NCBI RefSeq assembly: GCF_014170375.1
Contig: NZ_LZZW01000032.1
Location: 124,001-188,000, forward strand
Origin: Variovorax sp. UMC13
Lineage (GTDB): Bacteria > Pseudomonadota > Gammaproteobacteria > Burkholderiales > Burkholderiaceae_C
DNA: 64,000 nt
Direction: 5' to 3'
Position numbers and translations under genes: made by a program. The notes beneath the pieces were generated by a model. The model had not been told where the DNA came from. It searched no databases and saw only the letters and a program-made list of their open reading frames with translations. Shown in pieces: positions 25,401 to 32,609 of the stretch (position 1 is the first letter of the stretch; each line of letters opens with the position of its first letter).

Positions 25401-28400
25401 GCTCGGCCGCACCCTCAACTACGCCGCGCCGGTGCAGGCGGCCACGCTGCCGGTGGGCACCGTGCTGCCCACCGCCATCGCGCTGGCGCAGGTGCTGAAC
25501 CTGCCGGCGGGCATGGTGCTCGGCGCGGCCGTGCGCGACGCCGCCGGCACCGTGCTGCACGCGGCCGGCAGCGTGGTGCCGCAGGGCGGGCTGGTGCTGC
25601 CGGTGGGCACGCGGCTGGACGCGGGCCTGCGCCTGCCGGGCCCGGCGCGCATGCAGGCCGGCCTGTGGCCGGCGGGCGTGCCGCTGCCGGTGGCCATGAC
25701 GCTGGCGCGGCCGCTCGCATTGGACAAGGGCGCCATCGTGCCCTCGGAAACCGTGGTCAAGCTGCCCGGCGGCGTGGACAAGGTGAGCCTGCGGCCCGCG
25801 CTCGACGCCGACGGTAACCAGGGCCGCACCTGGGCGCTGGCGCCCATGCTGGCGGCGGGCTCGCAGTCGTGGGACCTGCGCCTGGTGGCCGGTGCCGACC
25901 TGCAGGCCGCCGACACGCGCCTCACGCAGCCGCACAGCACCGCGCGGCTGCAGCTGGCCGACGCGCATTTCGGCATGGGCCAGCGCTTCGTCGACGTGCC
26001 GGGCACCGGGTCGCCCGCCACCTACCTCTGGGGCGACCTGAGCCGGTTCCGCCAGCTGATCATCGACTTCTGGGGCGACTACGTGCTGAGCTTCGAGCCG
26101 GTCCCCGGCACGCCGATCACGGCCGCGCAGATCGACGAGTTGCGCGACAACGCGATCCTCAGCGCCAGCCCCGGCGAGCTGAACGACTTCGGCTATGGCG
26201 ACCTGGCCGCGGTCGACACGCCGGCCACCCCGCCCGACCGCGCCAGCAGCTTCCATCCGGCGCGCGAGCAGCTCTTCAGCGTGCTGCGCACCGGCACCGG
26301 CGACCTCGACCTGGTGTCCGGCGGCGATCTGCAGACGCGCTCGCCCTACGGCGTCTACACCGCGGGCGCGCCGGCCGCGTCGATGGGCGCGGCCTACGAC
26401 CAGCCGCGCGGCCTCGCCAGCGACGGCACGCCGCTGTGGCAGGCCGAGGGCAAGCTGTTCGAGCACCTGGTCGACGGCGGCGCCCGAAGCCTCTACGGCG
26501 CCTGGTATCCCACCGGCGGCGGCAACCTGCTGGTGCGCGCGGGCCGCGACATCGCGGGCGATCTGGTGGGCCGGCTTGGCGGCCTGCGTCCCTGGCTGCC
26601 GATGGGGGCGGTGCGCGACCAGATCGGCAGCAGCACCGTGGGCAACTGGCTGTGGCGCCAGGGCACGGGCAGCGTGGAGGCCGGCAAGGACCAGGTGCCG
26701 GTGGCCTGGTGGATCAACTTCGGTACCTACGTGCAGGGCTCGGAGGATGGCAGCTACCTGCCTTCGTATGCCACCACGCGATTCGAGAACGATCCCTACC
26801 TGGTCGGCTTCACCGGCTTCGGCACCCTGGGCGGCGGCAACCTGGTGGTCGAGGCGGGCGGACGGGCCGGCATCGTCGGCCCGCGCGGCGAGGCCCCCCC
26901 GAACAACGGCACCCAGAGCGAACGCAGGAACGCCATGCCGCGCAGCGAAGGCCTGAACCTGGCCGTGGCCAGCACCGGCCGCATGAACGCCGCGGGCGAG
27001 CTGGTGCTCACCGGTGGCGGTGACCTGGACCTGCGCATCGGCGGCGGCCTCAACCCCAATGCCGAGCTGCGCCGCAACGAGCACGACCTCAACAGCACCT
27101 TCGCCAACCTGCGCGGCGCGCTGCGCGTGCAGGCCGGCGCCATCGGCGGGCTCGACCTGCGCTATGGCGCGAGCGACCAGATGGATTCGCGCGGCGGCGA
27201 CCCCTTCTCGGCCGGCCGCGCGTACGGCGGCGGCGGCCCGGTGCTGGTGCTGGGCGACGCGGTCGCGCGGCTGGACACGCGCGGCGACCTGGTGCTGGGC
27301 GGCGTGGCCGACCCGGGCCGCACCAAGCTGCTCAATGCGACCCCCTTCACCTACGACGGCCGGTACCACGCCGGTGGCGGCTGGAGCTGGTTCTCGCTCT
27401 GGACGCCGGCCACGGCCATCGACCTGTTCAGCGCCGGCGGCAACCTCACGCCCACCACGGCCTGGGCCGAAGGCCCGTCGCGCGAGGAAACGCAGCAGGC
27501 GGTGCAGGGCGCCAACCAGTCGCCTTCGCTGGACGGCCAGCACTATCCGTCCATCCTGCGCGCGGTGTCGGCCAGCGGCAGCCTGTACTACGGCGTGGGC
27601 ACCACCTCCCTGCGCTACGGCGCGGTGGTGCGCGCGGAGCGCATGGGCCTGACGCTGGCACCCGCGCCCATCGGCGCGCAGTACGCCAACGCCACCGGCA
27701 CCGGCGAGCTGCAGCTGCTGGCGCGCGATGCCATCTATGCCGGCGGCTATGCGGTCACCGCCTCCACGGCCGATCCGGCGGGGCTGAGCAGCCCCTTCCG
27801 CCCGGGCTTCATGGGCGTCGTCGCGGCGACGGGCGGCGGCGACCAGGGCCAGGGGCCGGTCGTGGTGCACAACGTGCACCCGGACCTCCTGGCCAACCAG
27901 GGCGCGACGGTGTCCGGCAACGGGCGCCAGAACACGGCCTCGCTGTTCACCTTCGGCAGCCAGGCCACCTCGGCCTATGCGGCCGTCGGCCAGGCGCCGG
28001 CGCACTACTACGCGGTGGAGGGCGACATCGTCGGCCTGCGCATGGGCCAGATCGCCGAGATGGGCTACCTGGGCGCGGGCGGCACGCGCTACGAGGGCTC
28101 GATGCCGGTGGCCATCCGCGCCGGCCGCGACATCACCGATTCGGGCACGCGCCTGGGCTACAAGGACACGGTCGGCACGGGCCGCGGCAACCTGATCTCG
28201 CATGGCCGCGCCGACGACATCTCGGTCGTGGAAGCCGGCCGCGACGTGCGCCACAGCACCTTCTACGTGACCGGCCCGGGCCTGATCGAGGTCAGCGCCG
28301 GGCGCGATCTCTACTTCGCCGACCGGGGCGAGATCAAGACCCTGGGCGCGGTGGTCAATGTCGTCCCGGGCGACCGCGCCAGCGGCGCCAGCGTGGTGCT

Positions 28401-29997
28401 GGCGGCCGGCATGGGCAAGGGCGCGCGCTGGGATGCCTTCGCGGCGCGCTACCTCGACCCGGCCAACCTGGCCGACCCGGGCCGGCCGCTCGCCGACCAG
28501 CCGGGCAAGGCGCTCACCGTCTACGGCGGGGCGCTCACCATGGCCGGGTGGCTGGCGCGCGAGTTCGGCTACAGCGGCGACGAGGCCGGGGCGCCGGCCT
28601 TCCTGCAGCGCCAGCAGGCGCTGCTCGACGACACGCGCCGCGCCGCGCTGGCCGAGGGCCGCACGGCCGCCAACCGCTCGCTGGCGCGCGAGTACCGGGT
28701 GGAGAGCCGGCAGCACCTGGTCAACTGGCTGAGCGAGCGCTTCGGCAGCGGCGACAACCGCCTGGGCCTGCGCTTCGACGCCAGCCTGATGGACGCGCGC
28801 GCCTTCTTCGACGCCCTGCCGCCCGCGCAGCAGCGCGCCTTCCTGCGCAACGTCTACTACGCCGAACTCAAGGCCGCGGGCCGCGAGTACAACGAGGAGG
28901 GCGGGCCGCGCGCCGGCAGCTACCTGCGCGGGCGCGAAGCCATCGCCACGCTGCTGCCCGCGCAGGACGCGCAGGGCCGCGCGCTGGCCTACGGCGGCGA
29001 CCTCACGCTGTTCAGCAGCGCGATCTACTTCGACGCCGACTACGTCGACACCAACGGGGTCGGCAAGGACCGGCCCACGCCGGGCCGCAACTACATCACC
29101 AAGGCGGAGTGGACGGCGCTGGGCAGCCCGGGCTACGGCGTGTCCTTCTACGACGTGCTGGACGCGGGCATCCACACCAACTTCGGCGGCGACATCAGCA
29201 TCATGACGCCGGGCGGGCGCACGCTGGTGGGCATCGACGGCGGCTTCGTGCCGGGCCCGGGGGCCGGCGTGATGACCCAGGGCGAGGGCGACATCCAGGT
29301 CTACGCCCAGGGCAGCGTGCTGATGGGCCAGAGCCGGGTCTTCACCACCTTCGGTGGCAACATCCTGGCCTGGTCGGCCGAAGGCGACATCAACGCGGGC
29401 CGCGGCGCCAAGACCACCGTGGTCTACACGCCGCAGCGCCGCGTCTACGACAGCTTCGGCAACGTGTCGCTCTCGCCCTCCACGCCCAATTCGGGCGCGG
29501 GCATCGCGACGCTGAACCCGATCCCGGAGATTCCGCCGGGCGACATCGACCTGATCGCGCCGCTGGGCACCATCGACGCGGGCGAGGCGGGCATCCGCGT
29601 CTCGGGCAACGTGAACCTGGCGGCGCTGCACGTGGTGAACGCGGAGAACATCCAGGTGCAGGGCAAGGCGGTGGGCATCCCGGTGGTGGCGGCGGTCAAC
29701 GTGGGCGCGCTCACGAACGCCAGCGCCGCGGCCTCGCAGGCCTCGGTGGCGGCGCAGGACATGCTGCAGCGCGAACGCGCGGCGGCGCGCCAGGCGCTGC
29801 CCTCGGTGTTCACGGTGCGGGTGCTGGGCTTCGGCAACGAGGCGCCGGCGGCGCCACCGGCGGGCCGCGAAGGCGGCGCGAACGGGCGTGCCGCCTACGA
29901 CCCCGGCGGCGTGGTGCAGGTGCTGGGCGCGGGCGTGCTGAGCGCGGCGCAGCAGCAGCCGCTCACGCCGGGCGAGCGGCGCGGGCTCGCGCGCTGA
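16459..29997 (+). CDS. Giant two-partner-secretion exoprotein 1 (filamentous haemagglutinin family)
   Basis: This 4512-residue TpsA-type adhesin has an extended signal peptide (polar residues 1-34, hydrophobic core 36-52, cleavage near AQAQ). A Gln/Ala-rich helical stretch follows (about 85-135). The TPS recognition domain (about 145-290) contains VLNWETFNIGRDTTLKFEQQ and VVNRNGIVFSGASQVDTRN. The rest is dominated by short beta-helix-type repeats (GDITLTG, GRIDASGEQAGSIRLAA). Near the C terminus is a conserved DUF3739-like segment (GAGIATLNPIPEIPPGD, GNVNLAALHVVNAENIQVQG). The only cysteines I noticed are a pair in IGQCVGSANCRGD (about 2209 and 2215). It is presumably secreted by the single TpsB at 46.6 kb. 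A biofilm or adhesion role is the family expectation, not shown. Confidence 0.93.
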   Translation: MQRNTPVQRHRRASSSLALLPGPRGAFGRTRLNPMMRAVAALLTAGAAIGAAGPAQAQRALGAAWMAQKNLAQDTAAATGRLPNGQLASTLTNPLAQQQQAQAQLARSIGNLNLAARGIAQQQAAQAAARAAALAGASNVPDGLTEGGLKVDTNSLTAGWANAQAPVQSRSGGQTQVTVAQTGAQAVLNWETFNIGRDTTLKFEQQPSWAVLNRVNDPQARPSQIQGRIQAEGTVMVVNRNGIVFSGASQVDTRNLLASAVGMSDAQFKKGLFSEAQGTKFIPSLANDLATTASSFSHAAATGDVVVEAGARLQTHQPVSVTEGGGYVMLLGREARNAGQIVTASGQTVLAAGDAFVIRRGMGTEANQSATTRGNMVGTLRQDGSAAGLALNTGLLQAATGDITLTGHTVRQQGVAVATTSVNARGTVHLNNAEGDTEGRVLLERGSVSAVLLSDAVGTALDAQRDALLKDSDKAGDGVQHRRDQSLVLIDSAGAVDFRADSLTLATGGEVMVKAARTEVAGGAAIDVSGAVGVRVAMEANNVLVNAQGNEQRDAPVNRDDKRLNNKNIWVDRRDLVFVPAGTQGYETDRWYTAGGLLEVGGYLGITGHGVGEWMAQGGTVQFAGGSLATQAGSLINLAGGSLDVQTGYVKQTFLKGADGRLYNASRAPGDLLYTGVYQGFESAHARWGVSEHYASPLIAPERRLESGYTVGRDAGRLIVATQAAALEGAIDGATFQGARQTRARDTVLDGYQQAQTAVARGAQLVVGMHAPVYDSGTKNLAYVPGAVAATVTLGGAPGAGIHLAADWLQAQHLGVLRVHATGSIVVGDALSVAPGGEIVLHAHDVQVNADLGARGGSIVLGNVVKKLAGSSGWLDSAIAAAPAAAGPARTVVAEGVRLDTRGLWSNLALDPNDVHALPYLNGGSIRIHSSGEVVVAQGALLDASAGAVLRANGSQAGGRGGDIALLADGLAASGGSGAVPGRLVLGGELRSLGAKGGGTLRLQSGGAVVIGGQVPGGDGRLPAGQASPVDLIAQDAFTIAAGAVLPADYRYTRTRALPGEVIGAQPLIGPASAVTLHADWALPKVLGSSDSYTVQTQSGAAFTVFGWTSSPPTLPAGTVITGITTALGGFPLTYGVPADVFPQGLPIQPTAAVIKAGTVAAVEAGFAAGTRIVAGFSLAQDLAVVRPLQLDAGLFRSGFSRYEITGHQSLAVAAGADLRVEMPVLRLDPEAARTRATGADPAGLLSAWLPDEFTADPVRRQLQQRQGADLQLNAGYGVGSLATLTVAQGARIEVDAGRAIGLRSNGQVMVDGTLRSAGGRIDFGNFGYGPSGASSVGHDRSIWIGEHAVLDVSGAAHVAVDAKGRRYGTVQGGGSIQVGGSYNADATFADGVDAFIVVRPGALLDASGTQAVLDLPDLGRTDLASNGGLIHLNSFNGLFVDGTLRASAGGAGAAGGTLALVLEAPNYAEASHPDARVRSLREFTLGQQQGDSVLPAGLLPGRASATLAYGHGRLGVDRVQAGGFDNLSLLVNGVLSFDSPVNLAMDQSLRLTAHSFSLAEGSSSGARVSLAAPYVRLAGASRVQRDKHIIPGSATSGRPVPIADSRLLVDAGLLDVFEAAVFGSSINLAQITGNVSVQRAGFDTVELRSAGDLRMLRPLVRDRTVVDTAGDLLLVASQIYPATGALGEFRAQEVGRGLRIERTGDALPPVPYAAFGSLVFLSSRIEQGGVLRAPLGSIVLGKIDVGDNPATHSVLLRDGSLTSVSGAGLRMPYGGTKDGLTYVYDGKDVVYRGLGGGSVVNLIGDRVDVQQGAVIDLSGGGDLLGAAFLSGRGGSTDARLNPLVQVKPSGAFLLPGLATNPVYAIVPGAQPGAAPLAAEKGAGDPVVGRQITLGAGVPGLPAGTYTLMPSSYALLPGAFRVELNGLAASAMPHGATAAMRNGSFSTAGQLSIAGTPLREVLATPVILTPADTVRSYSQYNETGYARFGLDWVARDGAPRPLLERDAKRLRIDMGTRPAEGKGLEIAAGTVRSQPAAGGFGSELVLGALGSGGAIEILAPGQAPTAGFAGVSVRADMLNAVGASTLAIGGAPGSTFESERNTQNARNVSFGTPYSVSGSIVLRAGARLEAAQVFLATGQKAGGIVLEQGAGIHTLGHGAVSWDSTHGYIFDPGQVSLLAVSNGWLDVLAPTESTDTRFGAGRIQIGQCVGSANCRGDTTLYSSGTITAATTNSFELGDSVRYGARNLVLAVGGINVGSAEALARARNDGALTPGLTLNQQVLDRLVRGDTRTGAPALENLVLAASNAVSFYESVKLSTLDANGKSSLAQLVLTTPAVYGHGQAGDVARIETDSFVWNGSALPPGGVVTGGPGTGSSQLVIDARQIEFGYGAQTQPKTVLSHDRLALGFAAVELNASERITANHRGSLAVYQSQGAWDDAAKAFGYSGGDLRLRAPLITGHAGSVNAIRAGGSLSATAPAGRAAAAPDNAALASALGAELSLDAGAGLLIDTAVLLPSGKLTLSAQGNVQLADGARLDLAGRRIDFFDLPKYSWGGEVRLESRGGDVLQAAGSRIDLSAQYNRAGRLGAVALEGAQGTVDLRGTLLGQASGHYDAGGTPVPYAAGFVDIRAQHIADFAGLNARLGDGGVVGGRSFQLRQGDLAIGDELKGREINVSVDHGSLRVHGRIDASGEQAGSIRLAAKQGVTLDGTAVLDASASVLRRDSYGQAIDAPNRAVIEIDAGEGLLRIAGGARLDLRVAGATQKHGTVALNAPRVGANDVAIDAAGPVAIEGARAIHVNAFVTDHGAAPGTEATVDGKSYQVIDQAYLDRLHAASDRFIDAALANGALMDGRLAGLRAHADAFHLRPGLRIVADTAVNPDGNLHLDGDIDLSGHRYASVNPHTPRSARYGSGEAGALVIRAQGNLEVYGSLSDGFDGSRLSLGATPDDKGWFLPAGVTAFGGDVVIPHAGFVTLDTGTEFALGRTLNYAAPVQAATLPVGTVLPTAIALAQVLNLPAGMVLGAAVRDAAGTVLHAAGSVVPQGGLVLPVGTRLDAGLRLPGPARMQAGLWPAGVPLPVAMTLARPLALDKGAIVPSETVVKLPGGVDKVSLRPALDADGNQGRTWALAPMLAAGSQSWDLRLVAGADLQAADTRLTQPHSTARLQLADAHFGMGQRFVDVPGTGSPATYLWGDLSRFRQLIIDFWGDYVLSFEPVPGTPITAAQIDELRDNAILSASPGELNDFGYGDLAAVDTPATPPDRASSFHPAREQLFSVLRTGTGDLDLVSGGDLQTRSPYGVYTAGAPAASMGAAYDQPRGLASDGTPLWQAEGKLFEHLVDGGARSLYGAWYPTGGGNLLVRAGRDIAGDLVGRLGGLRPWLPMGAVRDQIGSSTVGNWLWRQGTGSVEAGKDQVPVAWWINFGTYVQGSEDGSYLPSYATTRFENDPYLVGFTGFGTLGGGNLVVEAGGRAGIVGPRGEAPPNNGTQSERRNAMPRSEGLNLAVASTGRMNAAGELVLTGGGDLDLRIGGGLNPNAELRRNEHDLNSTFANLRGALRVQAGAIGGLDLRYGASDQMDSRGGDPFSAGRAYGGGGPVLVLGDAVARLDTRGDLVLGGVADPGRTKLLNATPFTYDGRYHAGGGWSWFSLWTPATAIDLFSAGGNLTPTTAWAEGPSREETQQAVQGANQSPSLDGQHYPSILRAVSASGSLYYGVGTTSLRYGAVVRAERMGLTLAPAPIGAQYANATGTGELQLLARDAIYAGGYAVTASTADPAGLSSPFRPGFMGVVAATGGGDQGQGPVVVHNVHPDLLANQGATVSGNGRQNTASLFTFGSQATSAYAAVGQAPAHYYAVEGDIVGLRMGQIAEMGYLGAGGTRYEGSMPVAIRAGRDITDSGTRLGYKDTVGTGRGNLISHGRADDISVVEAGRDVRHSTFYVTGPGLIEVSAGRDLYFADRGEIKTLGAVVNVVPGDRASGASVVLAAGMGKGARWDAFAARYLDPANLADPGRPLADQPGKALTVYGGALTMAGWLAREFGYSGDEAGAPAFLQRQQALLDDTRRAALAEGRTAANRSLAREYRVESRQHLVNWLSERFGSGDNRLGLRFDASLMDARAFFDALPPAQQRAFLRNVYYAELKAAGREYNEEGGPRAGSYLRGREAIATLLPAQDAQGRALAYGGDLTLFSSAIYFDADYVDTNGVGKDRPTPGRNYITKAEWTALGSPGYGVSFYDVLDAGIHTNFGGDISIMTPGGRTLVGIDGGFVPGPGAGVMTQGEGDIQVYAQGSVLMGQSRVFTTFGGNILAWSAEGDINAGRGAKTTVVYTPQRRVYDSFGNVSLSPSTPNSGAGIATLNPIPEIPPGDIDLIAPLGTIDAGEAGIRVSGNVNLAALHVVNAENIQVQGKAVGIPVVAAVNVGALTNASAAASQASVAAQDMLQRERAAARQALPSVFTVRVLGFGNEAPAAPPAGREGGANGRAAYDPGGVVQVLGAGVLSAAQQQPLTPGERRGLAR

Positions 29998-30025
29998 GGC
30001 GGGCGGCGCGGGTTCGAACACGCGG

Positions 30026-30060
30026 GTGACATGACAGTGTCATTCGCGGTGCGCAGCATC
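30026..30060 (+). promoter_or_regulatory. GTGAC-N8-GTC element upstream of STN cassette 2
   Basis: GTGAC (30026-30030), eight bases, then GTC (30039-30041). It overlaps a perfect inverted repeat ATGACA-G-TGTCAT (30031-30043). It lies 29 bases after the exoprotein 1 stop and about 100 bases before the STN gene. Confidence 0.5.
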
Positions 30061-30142
30061 GGGCCGTGCGGTGGCGGCCTTGCGAGGTGCTTGCGCGCGC
30101 CCCCGCCATGCACCTCTTCGACCCTTCCCGTGAACCCTCCCC

Positions 30143-30859
30143 ATGCCGGCCGTCATGCGACGCGTGCTGGCCGTCGTGATCGTGATGGCGAGCGTGTGCG
30201 GCATGGCGCGGGGCGCCTCGACGGTGCCGGTGGCCGCGCCCGCGGCGCCGGCCGGCGTGCTGCGCTTCGACCTCGCCGCGCAGCCGCTGGCCGAGGCGCT
30301 CACCGCCTTCCATCGGCTCACCGGCGCCTCGCTGCTCTATGACGCCAGCACCGCCAGCGGCCTGAGCGCCGCCGCGGTGCAGGGCGAGATGACACCGGCC
30401 GCCGCGCTGCAGCGGCTGCTCGAGGGCACGGGCGTGGTGGCGCGGCCCACCTCCGCCACCGGCTTCCTGCTGGCGCGCGAGCCGCTCGAGGCGGCCGCGC
30501 CGCGGCCCGCGCCCGCCGCGGCGCCGGCCGATGCCGCGCAGGCCGCGCCCGACCCGGCCCTGCTGCGCTACCGCGGCCGGCTGCAGGCGCGCATCGTGTC
30601 GGCGTTGTGCGCGGATCCGCGCACCGTGCCCGGCACCTACCGGCTGGCGATGAACCTCTGGGCCGGCGCCGATGGCCGCATCGCGCGCCTGCGCATCCAC
30701 CCCACGGGCGAGGCGGCGCGCGACGCGCGCATCGAAGCCCTGCTGAGCGGCCTCGACCTGGGCGACGCGGCACCGGCGCCGGGCACCTCGCCGGTCGCGC
30801 TGCTGGTGCTGCCGCGGCCGCCTTCGCAGACCGGCGATTGCGCGGCGGAGGCGCCATGA
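30143..30859 (+). CDS. Exported STN-domain protein with TonB-C-like domain (VreA-like), cassette 2
   Basis: The 238-residue paralogue of the cassette 1 protein has a signal peptide (1 to about 25) and an STN domain (about 40-112) with LRFDLAAQPLAEALTAFHRL, GASLLYDAST and PAAALQRLLEGTGV. An Ala/Pro linker and a TonB-C-like domain (about 140-228) with YRLAMNLWAGADGRIARLRI follow. The mature protein has two cysteines, C156 and C233, with the same 77-residue spacing as in cassette 1. The stop overlaps the sigma start (ATGA). No receptor barrel is attached. Proposed role: periplasmic signal input to the adjacent FecR-type protein. Confidence 0.85.
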   Translation: MPAVMRRVLAVVIVMASVCGMARGASTVPVAAPAAPAGVLRFDLAAQPLAEALTAFHRLTGASLLYDASTASGLSAAAVQGEMTPAAALQRLLEGTGVVARPTSATGFLLAREPLEAAAPRPAPAAAPADAAQAAPDPALLRYRGRLQARIVSALCADPRTVPGTYRLAMNLWAGADGRIARLRIHPTGEAARDARIEALLSGLDLGDAAPAPGTSPVALLVLPRPPSQTGDCAAEAP

Positions 30860-31371
30860 GCGAGATGCCGTCCGAGCTGCTGCGCTTCTTCGTCGACCGC
30901 TACGACATGCTCAAGCGCAAGCTGGTCCACCGCCTGGGCTCGACCGAGATGGCCGAGGACGTGCTGCACGACACCTACGTCAAGCTCTCGACCCGTGCGC
31001 TGGGCGCGCCGGTCAAGAGCCCGCAGAGCTTCCTGCTGCGCACCGCCGTCAACCTGGCGATCGACCGCATCCGCGCCGACCGGCAGCTGCTGTCGATGGA
31101 GGAAGTCGACGCGCTGCTGTTGCCCGACAAGGGCGCCAACCCCGCCGACGCGGCCGCGGCGCGCATCGAGCTCGAGGCCGTGGCGCACGCCATGGACCGC
31201 CTGCCGCCGCTGCGCCGCCAGCTGCTGTTCGCCTCGCGCGTCGAGGGCACGCCGCAGAAGGAGCTGGCGCAGCGCTACGGCATCTCGCTGCGGCGGGTCG
31301 AGCGCGAGATCCACCTGGCCCACGCCTTCTGCGCCGAGCAGATGCAGATCCACCGGCATAGAGAAAAATAG
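30856..31371 (+). CDS. ECF sigma factor (FecI/VreI type), cassette 2
   Basis: A 171-residue ECF sigma factor. Region 2 is seen in LRFFVDRYDMLKRKLVHRLG, VLHDTYVKLS and FLLRTAVNLAIDRIRADRQL; region 4 in RQLLFASRVEGTPQKELAQR with YGISLRRVEREIHLAH. The start MSEMPSELL overlaps the STN stop by ATGA. The FecR-type gene follows after 86 bases instead of overlapping, unlike cassette 1. Exoprotein 2 follows that gene on the same strand, so it may be the main target. Confidence 0.92.
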   Translation: MSEMPSELLRFFVDRYDMLKRKLVHRLGSTEMAEDVLHDTYVKLSTRALGAPVKSPQSFLLRTAVNLAIDRIRADRQLLSMEEVDALLLPDKGANPADAAAARIELEAVAHAMDRLPPLRRQLLFASRVEGTPQKELAQRYGISLRRVEREIHLAHAFCAEQMQIHRHREK

Positions 31372-31457
31372 TTGGCGGTCGGAGGCCGCGCCGTTCGTCC
31401 AGGTGGAGTGCCCCGGACTTTTTCGGGCGTGAAGGCGGCGCGCTCCCGATCCCATCG

Positions 31458-32471
31458 ATGAACCTGAACATGGCTTCCAACTCCTCCGGCGAACCGGCGT
31501 CCTCCCTCGACGAGGAGGCGCGCGCCTGGGTGCGCCGGCTGCAATCGGGCCAGGCGCGCGGCCGCGATGCGCGCCTGCTCTCGGACTGGTGCGCGCGCAG
31601 CGCGGCGCACCGCGAGGCCTTTGCGCGCGCACGCCAGGAGTGGCGCGACATCGGCGCGGTCGCGCTCACGCACGGCCGGCTGTTCCCGCGGCGCCGGCGG
31701 GCCGATGCCGAGGGCGCGGTGCTGGCCGGCGTCGACCCGCGGCGCCGCTGGTTCCTCGGCGCGGGCCTGTCGGCCGCGGGCGCGGCGGCGGTGGTGGCCG
31801 TGGTGCGGCCGCCGCTGGGCCTCTGGCCTTCGTGGGACGAGTTCGCGGCCGACTACCGCACGGGGGTCGGCGAGCAGAGCCGGGTGGCGCTGGCCGATGC
31901 GATCGACCTGACGCTCAACACCCGCACCAGCCTCTCGCTGCGGCCGGCCGGCACGGCCGAGGAGGGCCGCCGGCTGCGCCTGATCGCGGGCGAGGTCGCG
32001 GTGCGGCGCGGCCCGGACGCCGCGCCGCTGACGCTGGACATCGAGGGCGCGCAGGTGCTGCCCGGCGTGGGCAGCGTCGAGCTGCGGCGCCTGGCCGACC
32101 GCTGCGTCGTGACCTGCACCGAGGGCTCGGCCGTGGTGCTGTCCGACGCGGGCCGCCTCGCGCTGCGCGCGGGGGAGCGCGTGGGCGTGGGCGCCGGCGG
32201 CGTGTCGCGCGTGGCCACCGTCGACGTGGCCCAGGCCGCGGCCTGGCACCGGGGCGTGGTGGCCTTCGACAACACGCCGCTGTCGGAGGCGGTGGAGGAG
32301 ATCAACCGCTACCGCGCGGGCCGTGTGGTGCTCACCAGCAACGCGCTGGCCCGCCATCGGCTCAGCGGGCATTTCCGCATCGATGCGCTGGACGAGGCGA
32401 TCGGGCAGATCGAGGTGCTGTTCGGCGCGCGTGTCACACGGCTGCCGGCCGGACTGGTGATGCTGGGGTAG
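31458..32471 (+). CDS. FecR-type anti-sigma factor, cassette 2
   Basis: The 337-residue protein has a cytoplasmic sigma-binding start (EEARAWVRRLQSGQARGRDA, LSDWCARSAAHREAFARAR), then RRRWFLGAGLSAAGAAAVVAVV (RR around 95-97, membrane helix to about 116) and the shared stretch RPPLGLWP. A periplasmic FecR domain (YRTGVGEQSRVALADAIDLT, LIAGEVAVRRG) and a C-terminal STN-like part (FDNTPLSEAVEEINRYRAGR) complete it. RRWFLG resembles a twin-arginine signal. It probably holds the cassette 2 sigma factor until the STN protein signals. Confidence 0.92.
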   Translation: MNLNMASNSSGEPASSLDEEARAWVRRLQSGQARGRDARLLSDWCARSAAHREAFARARQEWRDIGAVALTHGRLFPRRRRADAEGAVLAGVDPRRRWFLGAGLSAAGAAAVVAVVRPPLGLWPSWDEFAADYRTGVGEQSRVALADAIDLTLNTRTSLSLRPAGTAEEGRRLRLIAGEVAVRRGPDAAPLTLDIEGAQVLPGVGSVELRRLADRCVVTCTEGSAVVLSDAGRLALRAGERVGVGAGGVSRVATVDVAQAAAWHRGVVAFDNTPLSEAVEEINRYRAGRVVLTSNALARHRLSGHFRIDALDEAIGQIEVLFGARVTRLPAGLVMLG

Positions 32472-32609
32472 GCGAGGGCGGCGCGCAAAAAAGTTCGGAA
32501 TTGCTGGCGGGTCTTTCGCGCTGCAACGTCTAGGGAAGGTCGTCCACCCCGCGCCCGCATGGGAGCGCCGGACAGCCCGAATCCAACCGACGTCCTCACG
32601 AGTCCCCTC

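Noticed and set aside
16453..30021. Open reading frame of more than 4500 codons on the strand opposite exoprotein 1 (similar ones opposite exoprotein 2)
   Set aside because: Arg/His/Ala-rich translation without domains; it mirrors a coding strand with strong GC3 bias and few stop codons.
32559..32609. Upstream ATG for exoprotein 2
   Set aside because: It would add 17 unstructured residues; the ATG at 32610 gives an N terminus more like exoprotein 1, although neither start has a strong ribosome-binding site.
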